Source: Phycomyces blakesleeanus NRRL 1555(-)
Taxonomy: Eukaryota; Mucoromycota; Mucoromycetes; Mucorales; Phycomycetaceae
Length of the DNA: 64,000 nucleotides
Assembly: GCF_001638985.1 (NCBI RefSeq)
Contig: NW_017265136.1
Coordinates: 2,710,150 to 2,774,149, forward strand
Direction: 5' to 3'
Position numbers and translations under genes: made by a program
Shown: one piece after another, positions 1 to 11,389 of the stretch
Position numbering within the stretch: position 1 is the stretch's first letter
Layout: each line of letters starts with the position of its first letter
The notes under the pieces: model-generated
Told to the model about the DNA's origin: nothing
Seen by the model: only the letters and a program-made list of their open reading frames with translations
Database searches by the model: none

Positions 1-1086
1 TATGGTCTCTTTTTTTTATATTTTATATTTTATATGTAATAATAATAATAATAATAATTTACCGTACAACTCTACATTTGGAATATATATATATATATAT
101 AAAATACGTGTGTACATCTATTTGACTTCTTCAACCCCCAAATTTGAGAGGAGTGCTTAGACTATTCGGGATATCACCGTAGGAGAAAGCGGGGGGCATG
201 AGCCCAGCCCGTGATTGGCTTCCCTAAAATCATCCCATACCCAAGAAAGGGGGTTCACAGCCAAAAGATAATATCCAACTCAGTGGACCTCTTTGGTGCT
301 TGGACCTCACTGCATACACAAACACACAAAATACAATTACAATTATAAATATCAGTATAAATTTTTATAAGAAAAAAAATAAAATATTAATAGTTACAAA
401 ATTTCCGAGGATTCTGACGTTTGAATTCATATAAAACATTATTGTTGTTTTTTTTTATATTTTTTTTTACATAACAAATTACATTACATTACATTAAATA
501 TACAAATACAAATATGTATTTATTAATGCTTATTACTACTAATTCTGATACTGATTCTGATACTGTTACTGTTACTGCTACTGCTATTATCATTTTAGCT
601 TTAATTTTGATTTTGATTTTGATTTTGATTTTGATTTTTTTATGGTAAAATATAAAATATATATATAGAATATAAAATACAATACAATACAATTATAAGC
701 AGTGTTCCCCGCCACTATTCCTTCCCAACCATAAGCGGTGTTGGATTTTGTAGTAGCTCGAAACTGAGAAAAATACTCATATATCACAAAAATTAAAAAA
801 GAAAAGAAAAAAAAATGACAAAAAAAAATTGTATATAAGGACCCTGTGAAATCTCTTATCCCAAAAAACATAGATAGCCTTTCTATCAGACGAATATCCC
901 AAAAAAAAATACCAACAAAAATACCACAATTCAATAATCACCAAACAGCCAAACAACCAAAACTTTACCGTTCAACCTTTAAACCGTCCTTTGTTTTTCT
1001 TGTTTTTTTTTTAAATAAAAAAATAAGAATTCTCTCTCTCTCTCTCTTTCTCTTTCTCTCTCTTGAAACTTCTTAAAAACGAAACA
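1..1086. other. 5' spacer with simple repeats and one GC-richer island
   Basis: Mostly AT-rich spacer. It holds (TAA)n near 40-57, (AT)n near 85-100, TTGATTT-type repeats near 600-640, and a CT-rich tract (about 1031-1062) just before the RGS-fusion start codon, a common fungal core-promoter feature. Positions about 124-320 are clearly more GC-rich and contain no convincing reading frame on either strand. This could be a gene end or non-coding RNA and is noted as a finding. Small frames at 489-934 are translations of the repeats. Confidence 0.6.
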
Positions 1087-3978
1087 ATGAAATCTCCTGC
1101 AGAATGTCAACGAACGAGACTTCAACAAATCCTATCTACACCAAATTTACTTGCTTCGTTTGAAGTCTATTTACAACGTATGGAAGCTCATGAAAACCTG
1201 CTCTTTATCGAAGCATTATCACAACTACGTCACGAACAGCACCTTTCAAATGTAGAATCCATTGTTCACAGGTAGAACATTTTTCTTTCTTTACATAAAA
1301 TGGGGTGCATATGCATTTTCTCTTTTGGTTAACATGGTCAATTTATTAGAATCTGGCGGACCTTTATTGCTCTTGGTTCACCATTGGAATTAGATATCAA
1401 GGACGCAAAAGCAATCGGAAGTGCAATTGAAGCAATGCGATGGGCAATTCTCACAAAAGAGAAGGCCCTTGACATCTTTAGTGAAGCAGAACGAGACGTT
1501 AGAGAAAGTTTGGTGAGTAAGCCACCAAGAGAATAATACAATACCCAAATATATATATATATATATATATATTATTTATATTAACATTTTCATTATTCTT
1601 TTTCTTTTAGGAAAAAATGGTAATTGATTTTGACAAGATCCATATCCACCCTGTGTAAGTACTACTTTACTTTTACTTTTACTTTACTTTAACTTGGCTT
1701 AGTCTAATTTTAATTCAATTCAAATTCAATTCAAATTTAATCCAATTCAATTCAAAACTATATATTAAAGAAACAAAGTAATAATCATACTAATAATATA
1801 TATGTGATTTTTTTAAAATAGCACTTCTTCATTAGCAACTCGTTCTCAGAAAAAAGTTGCTATTATTGGCGGTGGATTTACGGTAAAGTATTTTTTTTTC
1901 TACCCCCAATATATGATATTCACGACGGCGGAGCACGTGGAAAACTGATGCTGTTTATCTGGGTTTCGTAGGGTTTCACGGTTGCCTCCATCTTGGACCC
2001 TATGCCACGTTTCCACGTGACTTTGATAGATACCAAAGGTAATACATATAGAGGCCTTCCATATTTGGTATTATCACATTAACAACCTGCCTTTTAGATT
2101 CATTCGAATACAGCCCTGGTATGATCAAGGTAAGATATTATATATATATTTATATTTAAAATCATTTATTTTGCAAGATGCTAATACATATATGCTCTTT
2201 ATTAGATGCTTGTTCGCCCTGAAGATACGTCATCACTTCGAGTCAGACACAATGCTTATGTTAAAAACGGCAGAGTGGTTATTGGGTGCGCAGAAAGAAT
2301 AGAACAAGATGCTACTGCTGTCCGCGTGAATGATGAACTGGTAAGACCAAAAATAAAATAAAATAAAATAACAACAACAGCAACAGCTTTTATTGCTTTA
2401 TTTTGAATAAACATGTACTTAAGAGCTTTTTAAAATACATTACATATAGATTCACTTTGACTACCTCGTAATTGCAACTGGAAGTACATACAGATCAAAG
2501 CTAAAATCGTTTGATATCTCTGCACTCTACCGCATGTCAGAATTGGTCAATGAACACAATGATCTCAAAAAGGCCAACAGTGTTCTAATTATTGGTAACG
2601 TAACGTACTACAATGTAACATTTCTTTTTTTTTTATATCTTTCTTTCTGAGCTTTATGCACAAATACTAACACTTCTTCTTCTTCTTCTTCTTCTTTTTT
2701 TGGCAATTTCAGGAGGCGGACTTGTCGGCTGTGAATTGGCAAGCGAGATCTCTCTGCATGACTTCCCACCTCCTTACAGAAGAAAGAAGCGTGTGACCCT
2801 AGTAGAATCTCATGATGATCTTGTGCGTCGCAGTTCCTCAAAGCGTCGGGAACGAGCATTTGACTACCTGACCCGCCTTGGTGTCGAGGTTATCTGCGGA
2901 GAGAAGATCGTCGATTTTGACACCGGAGAACAAAACACATATCTTGGATCCAGCGGCCACGTTTATCGCAACTACGACAAGGTCTATCTGGCGACCGGCA
3001 CCATCCCAAGCAGTGGTTTGCTCCAGGGCGCAGGCGACGTCGGCTTTGAGTCCTGTGTAGATCTCTGGGACCGCATCCGTGTCAAACCTACTTTACAGCT
3101 GGATCACTGGAAGTACCAACACATCTTTGCAGGTGGAGATGTCACCAATGTTGATGAAGAAAAAACCGGTTTTGCTGCCACCCTGGCTGGTGTCTGCATT
3201 GCCCGAAACATCTGTCGTATCGAAAAGGGGAAGGCACCTTTGCGCCAGGGCGCCAAAGGTACTGCTCCCGCTCCTCTCAAACCTCTTCATGGTATTGGTG
3301 CCAATGGTGGTATCGGTAGACGTAAGTTTCTTGATATACATTTATACTTTCTTTCTTTTTCTAATAATAAAATAAAATATTATATAATATAATATAGAAC
3401 AAATGAGCTCTATCAAGCGTACATTTGCATTCCTGAATCCTACCTGGGCAGCACTCAAGAGTTTTGATGAACAGCAGTTCCTTCGAATTGTCCAAGGCGA
3501 GGCAGCAGCATCGTCTCTAGCAATCGGCAAAAAACCCAAGAAACTCGACCTCACTTCTCACCAGAGACATCGCACCGACTCCCCACACGGCAGCCTCTCT
3601 CAATCATCTTCGCGTGTCACAGTTGCCAATCTTTCTGGAATCGATGTTCTGTCTACCCGCGGTAGTGATGACTCGGACAGTCTGAGGACCTACCTCTGTG
3701 CCAACAACCTGTTTGATCTTGATATGACCTTTGAAGACTTTAGCGAGTCTACGGTGAACTCTGTATATGGTGATGACACCAGTTATATTTCGGAAGCAAA
3801 CAAGAGCAAGGCTGTTGACTGTTTTGCAATGGCAAACGTCGCTGCTGCTGCTACTGCTGCCGCCACTGCTGCTATTTCAAGATCAGGAAAATCTTCAGCA
3901 AAGTCTTCAACAAAATCTACTCGCTCATCCATCTCGGGTTCTTCTCTTCTTGAAAAGAAACTTCAATATATATGCTAA
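1087..3978 (+). CDS. RGS domain fused to AIFM2/FSP1-like FAD-dependent oxidoreductase
   Basis: Ten exons: 1087-1271, 1350-1512, 1611-1654, 1822-1882, 1972-2038, 2098-2129, 2206-2340, 2450-2594, 2713-3321, 3398-3978; 673 aa; all junctions keep phase. Residues about 8-116 read as an RGS domain (LLASFEVYLQRMEAHENLLF, then IWRTFIALGSP). RGS domains speed GTP hydrolysis on G-alpha. Residues about 140-465 are a pyridine-nucleotide-disulphide oxidoreductase: first Rossmann motif VAIIGGGFTGFTVA, VIATGS strand, second NAD(P)H motif VLIIGGGLVGCELA, and the FAD-contacting IFAGGDVTNVDEEKTGFAA. The order and sequence fit AIFM2/FSP1-like NAD(P)H:quinone reductases. The C-terminus (about 470-673) is Ser/Ala-rich and probably disordered. 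ATG 1087 follows a CT-rich tract and is the first ATG in frame. No redox-active CxxxxC pair is evident, as in FSP1/AIF. The fusion is the odd feature. Family calls are from motifs; substrate is unknown. Confidence 0.85.
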
Positions 3979-6887
3979 GCACCAACAACAAAATACCTCA
4001 TTAGTCCTTTCTCTATTCCGCCTTTTCATCTTTCTCATCGCTCCTCATTTTCTTCATCAATCATCCTCCACTACCAAAAACAACAACAACAGCAGCAGCA
4101 GCAGCAGCAGCAGAAACAACAACAAAATACACACACACACACACACACATCTTCCAATAGACTTTCACCGAAAGAACAAATAGTAATAGAGAACCCAAAT
4201 CAAACCCAAAAAAAAAGGAAAAGAAAAGAAAAGGAATCAAGGCCCCATACAAATTATATCAAAATTCCAAAGGAACCAAGGGAAAGAAACAAAAAAGAAA
4301 AGGATATCAGTCATTTATTGTAGATATTAATTCACGATCTCGCTGTAATATCTCTTTGTCACCCTTTCTATATCTACTTTTACCTCTCTACTTATCTACC
4401 TACCTACCTACCTATCTATCTATCTATATATTTATTTATCATAGTAGTAATTAATTCTGGTAGTGTAAAAATTATGTATATATATATTTATTATAGTAAC
4501 TCTCAACTACATGCAAAAAGAATCACCATGGTATTTTTTTCTTCAACAAAATCCTTGGTCTATTCTTTCTTTACACGTTTGATAATTTGCCAATATATCT
4601 TATATCACGCAACTCTTTTCTCCCCCCCCCCCCCTTCCGTTCCCTTTCTTTCTTCCACATGTACTACTCTTCTTTATATATCTATATATATTTATGTATG
4701 TATATGTATATGTATATATTATAAAATGTTTATGAACCCAAAGAAAAGAAAAGAAAAGAAAAAAATCATTATTGTTGTTGCTTGAATCGAATTGAAATGA
4801 GTTTAATTGAGTTGGGTATTGTGTTGAGTAGGTTGGGTTGGGTTGTGCTGAAATGAGTTGAGTTAATTCATTACTTTAAATGTATTTACTCCGCCTTAAA
4901 TTCCTACAGTGTCCTATCATTTTCCATTTTATATTAATTTAGTTTAATTTTTGCGATTTAAATTCAGCAGCGGTTGAACCACAATTATGATTTATTTTTT
5001 TCTCTTATTTTACGTTTATCGGCCTTCATAAATCTTCTTACTTCCTCGTCAGGGGTAAAGGAGAATTATATATATATATATATAATAACAGCAGTAATGA
5101 CATAATGGACTTTTGTCTTTGTCTTAATTAGTTTACAATCTTTGTATGATTCTTATGATTGAATCACAGAAATATTTGGATATTTATCATGAAACAAAAA
5201 AAAAAATAAATTATCAAACTGATTTTATCTATAGGATTCTTTTTCTTTCTATGATTTTTTTTTGATGTGATTATATCAATTTCAGCCCTACTTGTCACAA
5301 TACCATTTACGAACACCGTCTACCTTTACTTGTTATATATATATAATTGTACATTCAACCTTACAAATACAATTATAAATTAGTAGTAATAATATTTTGT
5401 GAAAAATCACAAAAAAATTGTAACAAAAAAAATTGTAACAAAAAAAAAAGCATATACAAATATTTCTAGCATTTTAAAAAAATAATAATATAAATTATGT
5501 TAAGAAATCCCCATTTGACCTAAAATGGCGATTCTCCTGCACCTATTGCACATTACACACACAAACACCTATAACATACGTAAATACATCGTCAAGTTGT
5601 GTCACTTTCTTTCAATTTCTTTCTTTTTTTTTCTTTTTAGTTATTGAGTTGTTACTATTTGATATGTTTCAGTGCATGGTCCAGTTATCTGGAACGCTTA
5701 GTCATTTTAATATAAAAGATAAAAAGAAGGTTTGATTGTTTTCTTTTTCTTTTTCTTTGGCTCATAACCCATCGATCGCAACTTCATTTATGCGACATAC
5801 AGTCAAAAGTGTTACATTTGTCAGAAGCAGGAAAAATATATAGATAGATAATAATTGATTTTCCGGAGAATATTCAACCGTGCAAAAAAAAAACAAAGAA
5901 AAGAAACCAATAAGATGCTGTAGTGATTATGATTGTGATTATATAGAAAATAGAGACTCGTCATATATGTATATAAATTGATCATTTTACTTAATGGTGT
6001 TATGTTATCTTGGTTTCTATTTATTTGGATCACATACCAGATTATTGTGATTGTTTCGGAACGCTTGTAGCACTTTTTTATTATTCTCTCCGGGGAATAA
6101 GGTTCCTAATTAGTATAGTTGTGACCTGGATTCCGCGATCCCTTTGACATCTTTTGACCGAGATTTCTTAATGACCTGTCCCATATTTGTTTTCCCGTCT
6201 CCCATCCCCCTATATATCTATTCTTCCGTTACCCTCGGTCAAGGTAGAAGTTTTTTTTCTATTATATAACCATAAAGTATATACCTAAATATACATATAT
6301 TTTATTGCGCAACAACAAAGCAGTAAAATTGCCTCAAGAACCATCTTTTATATACGCCAGTTGGATATTGCCTATTTCGTAATGACCCACAAAGTAAAAG
6401 ATGTATTAGGTATATAGGTATGTGTATATATATTTACACTTAACAAGTCGGAATACAAGGATAAAGAATTTTTCTCCTCTTTGGAAAGCTTAATATACTT
6501 TTGCTTTTATTTTATTTTATTTTAAAGTTTTGTAGTCATTTCTTCGGAAACGCTTGGCTTCTAATTGACTCGCAATGAAAAAAAATAAAATAAACATGCG
6601 ATTTTGATACACCCTACAATCTTGACAAAAATGAGGTACAAACTTTTATATATTTATATGTATATATATCATATTATTAATTGTACATTTGAGATTCTAT
6701 CATTTGAGTTCTAGACAATCTTTCTTATTCATACTTACTAAACTTTAGGACAAACATTTACAAACCACCAACAATATTTATCACATATTTGTCATCATTA
6801 AACTTTAGACACTTTCGACTTGTTCCTGACTTACTTCCATCCAACCATTTATTATTACTATTAACCCGAGTATCCTTTACACTCATG

Positions 6888-6933
<46 letters not shown>

Positions 6934-6940
6934 AACCAAA
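3979..6940. other. intergenic, microsatellite-rich; no gene seen
   Basis: About 3 kb with no convincing coding frame. It holds CAG/CAA and CA runs (about 4081-4150, within the likely 3' UTR of the RGS-fusion gene), TACC/TATC repeats (4395-4430), a C13 run (4622-4634), GTTGGGTT-type repeats (4800-4860), several (TA)n tracts, and a long (AT)n tract at about 6890-6930. The frame at 4474-4785 is a translation of these repeats. Confidence 0.6.
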
Positions 6941-6962
6941 GATTGAAATTATGCTTCACCCC

Positions 6963-7168
6963 CCAAAAAAGTGCCTCAAAATTCATGGCGCACACGATAC
7001 TCCGATCCGGCACCATTTAAATGCCGAATACAAAGCCGCAAAGCCGAAGAAAATATGGATGAAGATTTTGAACCTAAAAGATCAATCTTCGGCTTGAGGA
7101 AAGAACTGATCTATAATATAGCTAGACTTTGGGATGTACATATTTGCGCGCATAATATCAGCTGTTAA
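6963..7168 (+). pseudogene. possible coding relic, unidentified
   Basis: An open stretch of about 65 codons has mixed codon use unlike the surrounding AT-rich spacer (for example DEDFEPKRSIFGLRKELIYN) and ends in TAA. The frame has no clear upstream ATG, and a second frame (ATG 6951) is also open for about 45 codons. I recognise no family. It may be a fragment of a decayed gene at the edge of the repeat-rich block, or chance. Confidence 0.25.
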
Positions 7169-7454
7169 GTATTCTGTAAAGAAGTAAAAACTTATTATCT
7201 TTCTTAACTATTGCTTAAAGAAACTGTGGTGCTAACACTGACCTAATTTTTTATTTTTTATTTTTATTGATGTAATTACTAAATATCAAATTTTGGGATA
7301 GTAGAAATTGTCAAATATTATAAGTTTCTATAAGCAACACTATAGCCCAGAGAAATAAAACAATGCTTTGAGTATATATCATATATATATATATATAAAA
7401 GACATTTACTCTCCTATTTACTTTAATAAAAGTACAGAATATACCTGCAAAAAA

Positions 7455-7625
7455 AAGTAAAAACATTGTTTTATTTCTCATGCTATTAATCAAATCCAAA
7501 CAAGAAAGACACATCTTTATCAGAAAAAACTCACGGTTCATGTAAGAGATGTGATTTCTACAAACAGAATTGCATCTTGTACAAGCATTTAGCAGATTTA
7601 GGAGCGACCTATATTGAATCGGTAG
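7455..7625 (-). pseudogene. decayed Cys-rich coding relic, copy 1 (repeat family B)
   Basis: Reading the minus strand gives an open frame (7673 down to 7311) with a paired-cysteine pattern, CTRCNSVCRNHISYM then FLIKMCLSCLDLI. A second, stop-riddled copy lies at 14235-14390 in the same orientation and aligns over about 45 residues, including the FLIKxC core. The CxxC...CxxC spacing resembles the small zinc-ribbon-like segment of some fungal F-box-type proteins, but this is a guess. Two diverged copies, one with stops, suggest fragments of a repeated gene or mobile-element-borne sequence. Confidence 0.4.
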
Positions 7626-7774
7626 TTGGCATGAACTTTGTCCAGTGTCAAGTATATCATTATGAGAGTGCATGAAGCAAGCTATCCATACCCAAGAAAG
7701 AGCTCAGGAGATCTAGAAAGGTTGATCAGAAGACAGAAAGAGACCTTTTCCAAGTGGTTCCGAACGACCTCTAT

Positions 7775-8066
7775 GCTTTACACGACACAATTTAGTGAAA
7801 CAGACTCCACAACCAAACTCTGGTTCCTTCTTGCTAATGAACCTGGCAAGTTAACAATCTCCGGAACTGTTACACACCAGGCACACGTACACTACACACT
7901 CATACAGTGTAAACCAACCATTACACAACAGGGATTTGAATTACAGGGATTTGAATAGTAGCAGATATAAAAACAATATTATTTTGTCTCTTTAATAAAT
8001 AACACTCTCACAGTATCTCCTTTTCCCATTATTGAGATACTAACCCATAAACAATCCCGAATACCT
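7775..8066 (+). repeat. dispersed repeat family A, copy 1 (~290 bp)
   Basis: This segment matches 8979-9269 and 13117-13406 over nearly its whole length. Shared blocks include ACTCATACAGTGTAAACCAA, CATTACACA, GTCTCTTTAATAAATAACAC and TTGAGATAC, and the copies end near GAATACCT. All copies lie on the same strand. The AATAAA inside could act as a polyadenylation signal. No long terminal inverted repeats, tRNA-like boxes or target-site duplications were clear by eye, so the class (solo LTR, SINE-like, other) is open. Confidence 0.75.
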
Positions 8067-8069
8067 CAA

Positions 8070-8196
8070 TTACACAGCAAGAACTTGAATAGTAATATAT
8101 ATACAGTCATATTTGACTCTCTTTAATAAATAAAATTCTCGTAAGACTTACTTTTTCTTAATATTTGGATACTAACCCTAAAACAATTCCAAGTAA
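8070..8196 (+). repeat. dispersed repeat family A, partial tandem copy
   Basis: Directly after copy 1, this stretch repeats its second half in diverged form: TTACACAGCAAGAACTTGAA, then CTCTTTAATAAATAA, then GATACTAACCCTAAAACAAT. Gaps are small. It suggests a tandem partial duplication or an older nested insertion. Confidence 0.6.
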
Positions 8197-8978
8197 TTCA
8201 GAGTGTATATTAAATACAACAAATGAAAGATTTACTGACTATAAGATCGGGTACCTGGAAAAATTAGGAGCATTGTTCAGATTTTCCAAATAGGCCATTT
8301 GAAAAGAAACTATTCATGTATTTGATTTGAGCGGTCATAGAGGAGACAACTAATAAACTCAAAAAAAAGTATACAGTAATATGCAAAATATCAAAGCCGA
8401 GTAAAATGAGAGCTGCACAATACATATAACCAGATTTTGCAGGCACCAGTTAAAAGAATTATAAAACAGGATAATTACAATTGGAAATGTAAGAATTCAT
8501 CTAAAGAAAAACACCATATATGGAGAGGTCTAATAGCAAAAATAAAACAAGACCCATATATAATCGAGAATTTTATGACTAGAAAACAAATGACACAAAG
8601 AATAGTGTTGTATTAATCACACAACATGAGCCATTATAAAAGTCAATATATACATCTTGCTTTAGATCTTCTTTATCATGATTATTAAGAATTTCTTTTT
8701 TTTTTAAAAAAAAATGTAAAAAAATGTTTCATCGTATTATGTTTCCATAGCTAATTCAAATGATTTATTTTATTTTTACAAGATAATACACTAATCTTTT
8801 CATATTAATTACGAGGTAGACCGGCTGCCCCCATTCAGACAGTTTAAGAAGCAATAGTCATACTATTCTAAGAAAGAAAAAAACTATTTGTCTAAGTTTA
8901 TTTAAATATCTTATTCCTATAAAAATTTGATATTAAAGCAAGAACGAAAATTTTGGTTCAAATCAAATAGCTATTGTG
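8197..8978. other. spacer between repeat copies; no gene seen
   Basis: AT-rich sequence between the two clusters of family A repeats. Open frames are short (for example about 60 codons at 8264-8446 on the minus strand) and have no recognisable motif or clear codon bias. Confidence 0.5.
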
Positions 8979-9269
8979 GTATACACACCACAATTGAGTG
9001 AAGAACAGTCTCCACAATCAAACACTGGTTCTTTCTTGCTAACTAACCTGGCAGGTTAACAATCTCAGGAGCTGTTACACACTAGGCACACGTACACTAC
9101 ACACTCATACAGTGTAAACCAACCATTACACAGCAGAGATTTGAATCAAAGAGATTTTAATATTAATAGATATAAACAATATTATTTGGTCTCTTTAATA
9201 AATAACACTCTCACAGTATCTACTCTTCCCGTTATTGAGATACTAGTCCATAAACAATCACGAATACCT
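8979..9269 (+). repeat. dispersed repeat family A, copy 2
   Basis: Full-length copy of the family described at 7775-8066. The left edge carries GTGGTATACACACCAC, a near-palindrome not clearly kept in copy 1. The right edge ends at GAATACCTT. Confidence 0.75.
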
Positions 9270-10034
9270 TGGGGTATGTATATCACAAACTGCATAATGT
9301 ATTTTAAATAGCCGTCCAGTAAATACCGGCGACTCAATCAAGAAATAATACCGACAAAAAAAGAAGAAGAAGGAAAGTATCAGTGGTGCTTTTGAGAAAT
9401 GATATATATATATATTATTTTTAGACAGTTAGTGAGTCTTAGCTATATACTTTATATATATCAAAATTTAAAACCCTTAATTGGTTTGCTCGAATGGAAT
9501 GAGTTTGCACAAACTGTTTCTGTGTATGTACCTTGAACCTGAATAAAATTACTCAAGGGGGTTAATCATGATTCTTTGTTTTATATCTTGATTTTGGGAA
9601 CTTGAGACGGCGGGTGTATTTTGTGACCACCGCCATTTGGAAGAGAAAAGCAACGACATTAGGAGATTGAAATGTGTAGAAGGAGGGAGAAAAAAAAAAG
9701 TAAATAGTTGGCAGTAGGAGAGGTCAGTAATCCGACTCTAGACACTACACAGCTCAAAAGCTCTTCCTAATAGCAAAGTTTTATTAGTCACTTTCCCCCA
9801 CTCAAGTACTCTGTTGCAGACACGTGTATTCAAAATTGCAAATGATTGGCTCATGTCAAAATTAAAAAAAAAGGATGGCGTTACAAAATGTGTGGCCCAA
9901 AGGCTATAACTTGCGCCTTAAAAAAAGAACGCGTCTCAAAATGTGTGGCCCAAAGATTATAACGCATTTAAAAAAAAAGAAACACTCTCACGGTATTATT
10001 TTTCTTCTTTGCGCTTTTTCATTAGTTTACTCCA
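9270..10034. promoter_or_regulatory. upstream region of the low-complexity gene with a short tandem duplication
   Basis: Spacer that must contain the promoter of the gene starting at 10035. Positions about 9887-9965 hold two near-identical ~52-bp units sharing AAAATGTGTGGCCCAAAG and TATAAC. A further GGCCCAAAGGCC lies inside the gene (about 10109). An inverted CCAAT (ATTGG) lies at about 9845. A GC-richer patch at 9605-9635 has imperfect inverted arms (GGCGGGTG / CACCGCC). None of these has an assigned function. Confidence 0.4.
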
Positions 10035-10918
10035 ATGTACAGCAACACCAGCAGCAGCATCAGCAGCATAAGCAGCAAAAAATTGTCCTTCAACGGCTTG
10101 TTTGTGTTTGGCCCAAAGGCCATTCACAAGCATGTCCCAAAGCTGTTGAGACATACAATTCTAGTTAGATTAGCCAAAACTAATCTAGTCAAAGTTTTTG
10201 ATCGAAAGATCAAAAAAGTGAAAATTATTGGTAAGTCATGTATCTATATAATAGTAAATAAACAATATAATATTAATCAATAATATACCTATAGCACCAG
10301 ACCTGCCCAAGGGGCTTAAGCGACGATTGGAGAAAGAAAATGAGCTGGAGCACAAAGCTACAGCTCATTTTATCAAGCAAAAGAAAAGGAGAATAGAAGA
10401 AGCAGAAATAAGAAGAAGAGATATTGACGCAAGAGAAGCAGAAAGAAGAAGAAGAGAAGAAAGAAGAAGCAATGAAGAAGCAATAAGAAGAAGAGAAGAA
10501 ATAAGAAGAAGAAGAGAGGCAGAAAGAAGAGACGAAGAAAGAAGAAGAGAAGAAGAAAGAAGAAGAGAGATAGACAGAAGATACGAAGAAAGAAGAAGAG
10601 AAGAAGAAGCAGGAGATGAAGAAGAAGAAGATGATGAAGAAGATGATGAAGAAGATGATGATGAAGAAGATGATGAAGAAGATGAAGAAGAAGAAGAAGA
10701 AGAAGATGAGGATGATGAAGAAGGAGATGAGGATGATGAAGAAGAAGATGAAGAAGATGATGAAGAAGAAGAAGATGAAGTAGTAGTAAAAGAAGAAGAA
10801 GAAGAAGAAGAAGAAGAAGAAGAAGAAGATGAAGAAGAAGAAGTAGTAGTCAAAGAAGAAGAAGAAGAAGAAGAAGTAGTGGTAAAAGAAGAAGAAGAAG
10901 AAGAAGAAGTAGTGGTAA

Positions 10919-10950
<32 letters not shown>

Positions 10951-11301
10951 GTCAAAGAAGAAGAAGAAGAAGAAGAAGAAGAAAGCGAGGAGTTCTTTGA
11001 TGCAGAAGAAGAACTTCTCGACGAAGCAGAAGAAGATGCCGACTACGACGCCGATGACGAGTGCGAAGCTGAAATAACACAGCCACACCCACAGCCACAG
11101 CCACACCCACACCCACACCCACACCCACACCCACACCCACACCCACACCCACACCCACACCCACACCCACACCCACAACCACAACCACAGCCACAGCCAC
11201 ATCCACCCACAGAACCTGAAGAGGTTGGAAATGGAACTAGAAAATGGCTGACAGTTGCCGGTGTAATCACAGCATCTGCAGTCCGGGGATTACTCTTCTG
11301 A
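10035..11301 (+). CDS. hypothetical low-complexity protein: basic N-terminus, R/E coiled coil, poly-acidic tract, (PH)n tract
   Basis: Two exons (10035-10230, 10295-11301) joined in phase; 400 aa. No family recognised. Order: Ser-rich start; basic segment with GPKAIHKHVPKLLRHTI (about residues 25-65); a long R/E-rich predicted helix (about 75-165) with RREEERRR-type repeats; a Glu/Asp tract (about 170-300) encoded by GAA/GAT repeats and containing five VVVKEEEE-type units (the last is VVKEEEE); a Pro-His alternating tract with some Gln from CACCCA repeats (about 320-365); and a C-terminus with a hydrophobic stretch (WLTVAGVITASAV) that could be a tail anchor. Minus-strand frames here (poly-Ser, poly-Phe) are shadows of the repeats. 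It lies between dispersed repeats and ends in a hairpin. Expression is unproven; the in-phase intron and the intact frame through unstable repeats favour a real gene. Confidence 0.6.
10609..10983 (+). repeat. GAA/GAT trinucleotide tract with VVVK minisatellite
   Basis: Coding tract of GAA, GAT and GAG codons giving more than 100 acidic residues. Near 10779-10960 a unit coding VVVK (GTAGTAGTAAAA or a close variant) followed by seven or more Glu recurs about five times, the last shortened to VVK. This indicates minisatellite-type growth superimposed on trinucleotide slippage. Confidence 0.9.
11080..11213 (+). repeat. CACCCA hexamer tract coding (Pro-His)n
   Basis: About fifteen near-perfect CACCCA hexamers flanked by CAGCCA variants encode alternating Pro-His with Pro-Gln ends. 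It is in frame with the surrounding gene. Confidence 0.95.
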
Positions 11302-11326
11302 TGGTAACAAGAAGAGTAATCTCCGG
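11283..11326 (+). terminator. 17-bp inverted repeat spanning the stop codon
   Basis: Arms 11283-11299 and 11310-11326 are complementary over 17 bp, with one G-U wobble if in RNA, and enclose a 10-nt loop. The left arm contains the last codons and the first base of the TGA stop. In mRNA this would form a strong stem-loop at the translation end. Its role (mRNA stability, 3' processing, or a foldback relic) is not known, so the type is only a nearest fit. Confidence 0.55.
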
Positions 11327-11389
11327 GTACCCCGGAAGAAGCAACTAACAAAAAAACTTTTTGTAACAACAGGAAGCAACAAGAAGCAG

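Noticed and set aside
10273..11202. Long minus-strand frames giving poly-Phe, poly-Ser and Val-Gly or Cys-Gly repeats opposite the low-complexity gene
   Set aside because: They are complements of GAA and CACCCA arrays. The plus strand has an in-phase intron and mixed-composition ends, so the minus frames are shadows.
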